From contig CACXFW010000241.1 of NCBI GenBank assembly GCA_902767065.1, positions 1-5,080 on the forward strand: a DNA stretch of 5,080 bases, given 5' to 3'. The notes under the pieces are model-generated. The model was not told the DNA's origin. It was given only the letters and a program-made list of their open reading frames with translations, and searched no databases. Both the position numbers and the translations under genes were made by a program. Shown piece by piece: positions 3,645 to 5,080 of the stretch (its first letter is position 1; the number at the start of each line of letters is the position of its first letter). Source of the DNA: an uncultured Lachnospiraceae bacterium. Its GTDB lineage: Bacteria; Bacillota; Clostridia; Lachnospirales; Lachnospiraceae.

Positions 3645-4459
3645 GCGTCCTTCATGCGTTTCACATATCTCCCGACCTCAGACGCGGCGTCTTTACCGTA
3701 TTCCGTGATCATGCGTATGATCGCGGAGCCGACGATCGCGCCGTCAGACTGTGCTGCCATCGCGGCAGCCTGCTCCGGAGTGGAAATCCCGAATCCGACC
3801 GCGCAGGGTACATCCGTAACGGAGCGGATCTTCCTCGTGATCGCGCCAATATCGGTCGTGATCTTTGTCCGCACCCCGGTCACTCCCAGGGACGATACGA
3901 CATATATGAATCCGTCCGCATCCGCCGCGATCTTCGCAATCCGCTCCTCGCTGGTCGGAGCAATCAGAGAAATGAGGTCAAGTCCCGCTGCCCTGCAGGC
4001 ATCCTGAAACTCTTCCTTCTCCTCAAAGGGCACATCCGGCAGGATCAGGCCGTCAATTCCCACGTCGGCGCATTTTCGGCAAAAGCCGAACCGTCCGCAG
4101 TCATCCCCGTCTGAGCCATTCCGGTCGCCATCCCCGCCTTCATGGTAAGAATATACCACATTTGCATAGGTCATGAAGACCATCGGAACCGTAATATGAT
4201 CCTTCTCGCGCAGCTGCCTGACGAATTCAAAGATCTGATCCGTCGTTACGCCGCCCTTAAGCGCAATGACATTGGCAGTCTGGATCACCGGGCCTTCGGC
4301 AGTGGGATCCGAAAACGGGATCCCGATCTCAATCAGGTCCGCTCCGTTGTCCTGCGCCGCCTTCACAACAGCCCTGGTTGTTGCAAGATCCGGATATCCG
4401 GCTGTGATAAATGGTATGAATGCCTTCCCGTGTGCGAAGGCTTCTTTGATTCTGCTCAT
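3635..4459 (-). CDS. trpA: Tryptophan synthase alpha subunit
   Basis: A complete TIM-barrel alpha subunit of 274 residues, somewhat longer than the usual 255-268. It cleaves indole-3-glycerol phosphate to indole and glyceraldehyde 3-phosphate and passes indole to TrpB through the alpha-beta tunnel. Visible landmarks are FITAGYPD (17-24), IEIGIPFSDPTAEGP (43-57) with catalytic Glu44, GLILPDVPFEE (137-147), VSSLGVTG (188-195) for loop 6, and GFGIST plus GAIVGSAI (phosphate binding). The position of E. coli Asp60 is Glu55 here (TAEG), a variant I recall as common in clostridia. The oddity is a Gly/Asp-rich insertion at about residues 106-126 replacing the short SYG(T/I)E(R/K)F turn. The ATG at 4459 is supported by AGAGGAG (4472-4466) six bases upstream. 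trpB lies upstream. The stop codon sits in a 14-bp repeat array and no terminator is seen. Confidence 0.97.
   Translation of the reverse strand: MSRIKEAFAHGKAFIPFITAGYPDLATTRAVVKAAQDNGADLIEIGIPFSDPTAEGPVIQTANVIALKGGVTTDQIFEFVRQLREKDHITVPMVFMTYANVVYSYHEGGDGDRNGSDGDDCGRFGFCRKCADVGIDGLILPDVPFEEKEEFQDACRAAGLDLISLIAPTSEERIAKIAADADGFIYVVSSLGVTGVRTKITTDIGAITRKIRSVTDVPCAVGFGISTPEQAAAMAAQSDGAIVGSAIIRMITEYGKDAASEVGRYVKRMKDALR
4082..4144 (-). other. Gly/Asp-rich insertion segment within trpA
   Basis: These codons encode TrpA residues 106-126, with the core EGGDGDRNGSDGDDCGRFG. Typical TrpA proteins go from NVVFSYG through about five residues into the helix that precedes GxDGLILPD, so roughly 15 residues are extra here. 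The flanks on both sides (VFMTYANVVYSY and CADVGIDGLILPDVP) are normal and in frame, so this is an insertion rather than a frameshift. The string D-G-D-R-N-G-S partly mimics a calcium-binding EF-hand loop but lacks the hydrophobic residue at loop position 8 and the acidic residue at position 12. Confidence 0.75.
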
Positions 4460-4570
4460 ACTGAACTCCTCTATAAACCATAGTTTATTCCTGACAGTAT
4501 CCGTTCGGATTCAGGTCCCGTAATCGAAACTGCTTCGTCCTTTGGACCCGTACTTTCGAATGGTATCCGG
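4460..4570 (-). other. 111-nt structured spacer between trpB and trpA
   Basis: trpB and trpA are often a few bases apart or overlapping; here the gap is 111 bases with no ORF of note. On the transcript, GGTCC (4548-4544) can pair with GGACC (4518-4514) around an inner CGAA/TTCG stem (4537-4534 with 4528-4525). An alternative GTCC-AAA-GGAC hairpin (4547-4537) competes with this. A further ATCCG-AA-CGGAT element lies at 4510-4499, and ATAAAC-TATG-GTTTAT (4488-4473) sits directly against the trpA ribosome binding site at 4472-4466. These may tune trpA translation or mRNA processing; no T-run is present, so none is an intrinsic terminator. Confidence 0.5.
4473..4488. promoter_or_regulatory. Inverted repeat abutting the trpA ribosome binding site
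   Basis: ATAAAC-CATA-GTTTAT (plus strand) has six-base arms and a four-base loop. It ends at the base next to AGAGGAG (4472-4466), the trpA ribosome binding site. As RNA it would form a small AU-rich hairpin immediately 5' of the binding site, which can either expose the site or mark a processing point. It is a short element and could be chance. Confidence 0.35.
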
Positions 4571-5080
4571 CTACTCCAGGAAAGGATTCCCCCTGTATCT
4601 CGCCACAGCGGCGCAGTCCTTGTCTCCGCGTCCCGATACGGTCACAACCAGGATCTGATCCTTGTCCATCCCGGGCGCCATCTTCATGGCGTGCGCGATC
4701 GCGTGGGCGGATTCGATGGCAGGAATGATCCCCTCCGTCCTGCTGGTATATTCAAATGCCTCAACCGCCTCTTCGTCCGTAACGGGCACATACTGCGCCC
4801 GGTGGATCGAATTCAGGTACGCGTGCTCCGGCCCGATCCCGGGGTAGTCAAGTCCTGCGGAAATGGAATAGACCGGCGCGATCTGTCCGTATTCGTCCTG
4901 GCAGAACAGGCTCTTCATACCGTGAAATACGCCCAATCTTCCTGTGCTGACAGTCGCTGCGGTCTCATAGGTATCGATCCCCCTGCCGGCTGCCTCACAG
5001 CCGATCAGCTGCACGTTCTCATCGTCAATAAAATGGTAGAAGGAACCGATCGCGTTTGACCCGCCCCCCACGCAGGCAAG
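4571..5080 (-). CDS. trpB: Tryptophan synthase beta subunit, C-terminal part (start outside window)
   Basis: The last 169 codons of a protein usually about 390-400 residues long; the 5' part lies beyond the right edge. The frame is open to the window end and begins [12 protein letters not shown], containing the GGGSNA loop that holds the phosphate of pyridoxal 5'-phosphate. Further landmarks are EAAGRGIDT, the [11 protein letters not shown]...[19 protein letters not shown] stretch of the COMM/beta interface region, [13 protein letters not shown] (Glu116 of the fragment, equal to E. coli Glu350) and SGRGDKD (Ser149, equal to Ser377 that contacts the cofactor ring). The enzyme joins indole from TrpA to serine-derived aminoacrylate to make tryptophan. 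The catalytic Lys is not in view. It stops at TAG 4573-4571 and is followed by trpA after an unusually long 111-base gap. Confidence 0.97.
   Translation of the reverse strand, partial: LACVGGGSNAIGSFYHFIDDENVQLIGCEAAGRGIDTYETAATVSTGRLGVFHGMKSLFCQDEYGQIAPVYSISAGLDYPGIGPEHAYLNSIHRAQYVPVTDEEAVEAFEYTSRTEGIIPAIESAHAIAHAMKMAPGMDKDQILVVTVSGRGDKDCAAVARYRGNPFLE

Noticed and set aside
3119..4114. 331-codon plus-strand open frame opposite trpA and ykgJ, including an RQRKSASAKPSAQICQ-like repeat peptide
   Set aside because: It lies antisense to two well-supported genes. Its repetitive peptide is only the 14-bp array read in three successive frames, and it has no family features.
4082..4144. EF-hand or dockerin calcium-binding loop in TrpA
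   Set aside because: D-G-D-R-N-G matches the first half, but the hydrophobic residue at loop position 8 and the acidic residue at position 12 are missing.
5069..5071. Start of an independent gene at GTG 5071
   Set aside because: The frame continues to the window edge with TrpB sequence ([10 protein letters not shown]), so this Val codon is internal to trpB.

Overview
All genes recognised here lie on the minus strand, so the window reads biologically from high to low coordinates. The closest matches by eye (clostridial-style TrpA/TrpB, a Lachnospiraceae-style YkgJ cysteine-cluster protein, a GtrA plus GT2 pair and an LTA-synthase-like membrane protein), together with GGAG-type ribosome binding sites and moderate GC, suggest a Gram-positive Clostridia genome, probably Lachnospiraceae or a relative. 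This placement is inference from remembered family features; no search was run.

Right-hand part (5080 to about 3505): the end of a tryptophan operon. The last 169 codons of trpB are followed by a 111-nt spacer that can form hairpins, then a complete trpA carrying an unusual Gly/Asp-rich insertion. The trpA stop codon lies inside an array of about ten 14-bp tandem repeats. That array fills the whole gap to the next gene, a YkgJ-family putative metal-binding protein, and no intrinsic terminator is visible between the two. ykgJ itself contains a 30-bp tandem duplication encoding an Ala/Pro/Thr linker.

Middle (2616 to 2195): about 420 bases with no convincing gene. They hold two hairpins just after ykgJ and four degenerate 34-bp direct repeats just upstream of gtrA, one of which contains a perfect TGCATTA-GT-TAATGCA palindrome.

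Left-hand part (2194 to 1): a compact cell-envelope operon made of gtrA (putative lipid-linked sugar flippase), a candidate 51-codon small gene that overlaps both neighbours, and a GT2 polyprenyl-phosphate glycosyltransferase, closed by a clear intrinsic terminator. A good sigma-A-type promoter follows and drives the N-terminal 144 codons of a membrane protein resembling the start of an LTA synthase/sulfatase-family enzyme, which runs off the window. Together these suggest glycosylation and synthesis of a glycerol-phosphate or teichoic-acid-like envelope polymer.

The genes are mostly ordinary. The least expected signals are the cluster of unrelated tandem repeats in about 2 kb (1718-3644), the TrpA insertion, and the small ORF exactly bridging gtrA and the GT2 gene. 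I see no mobile element, CRISPR array, tRNA or rRNA.
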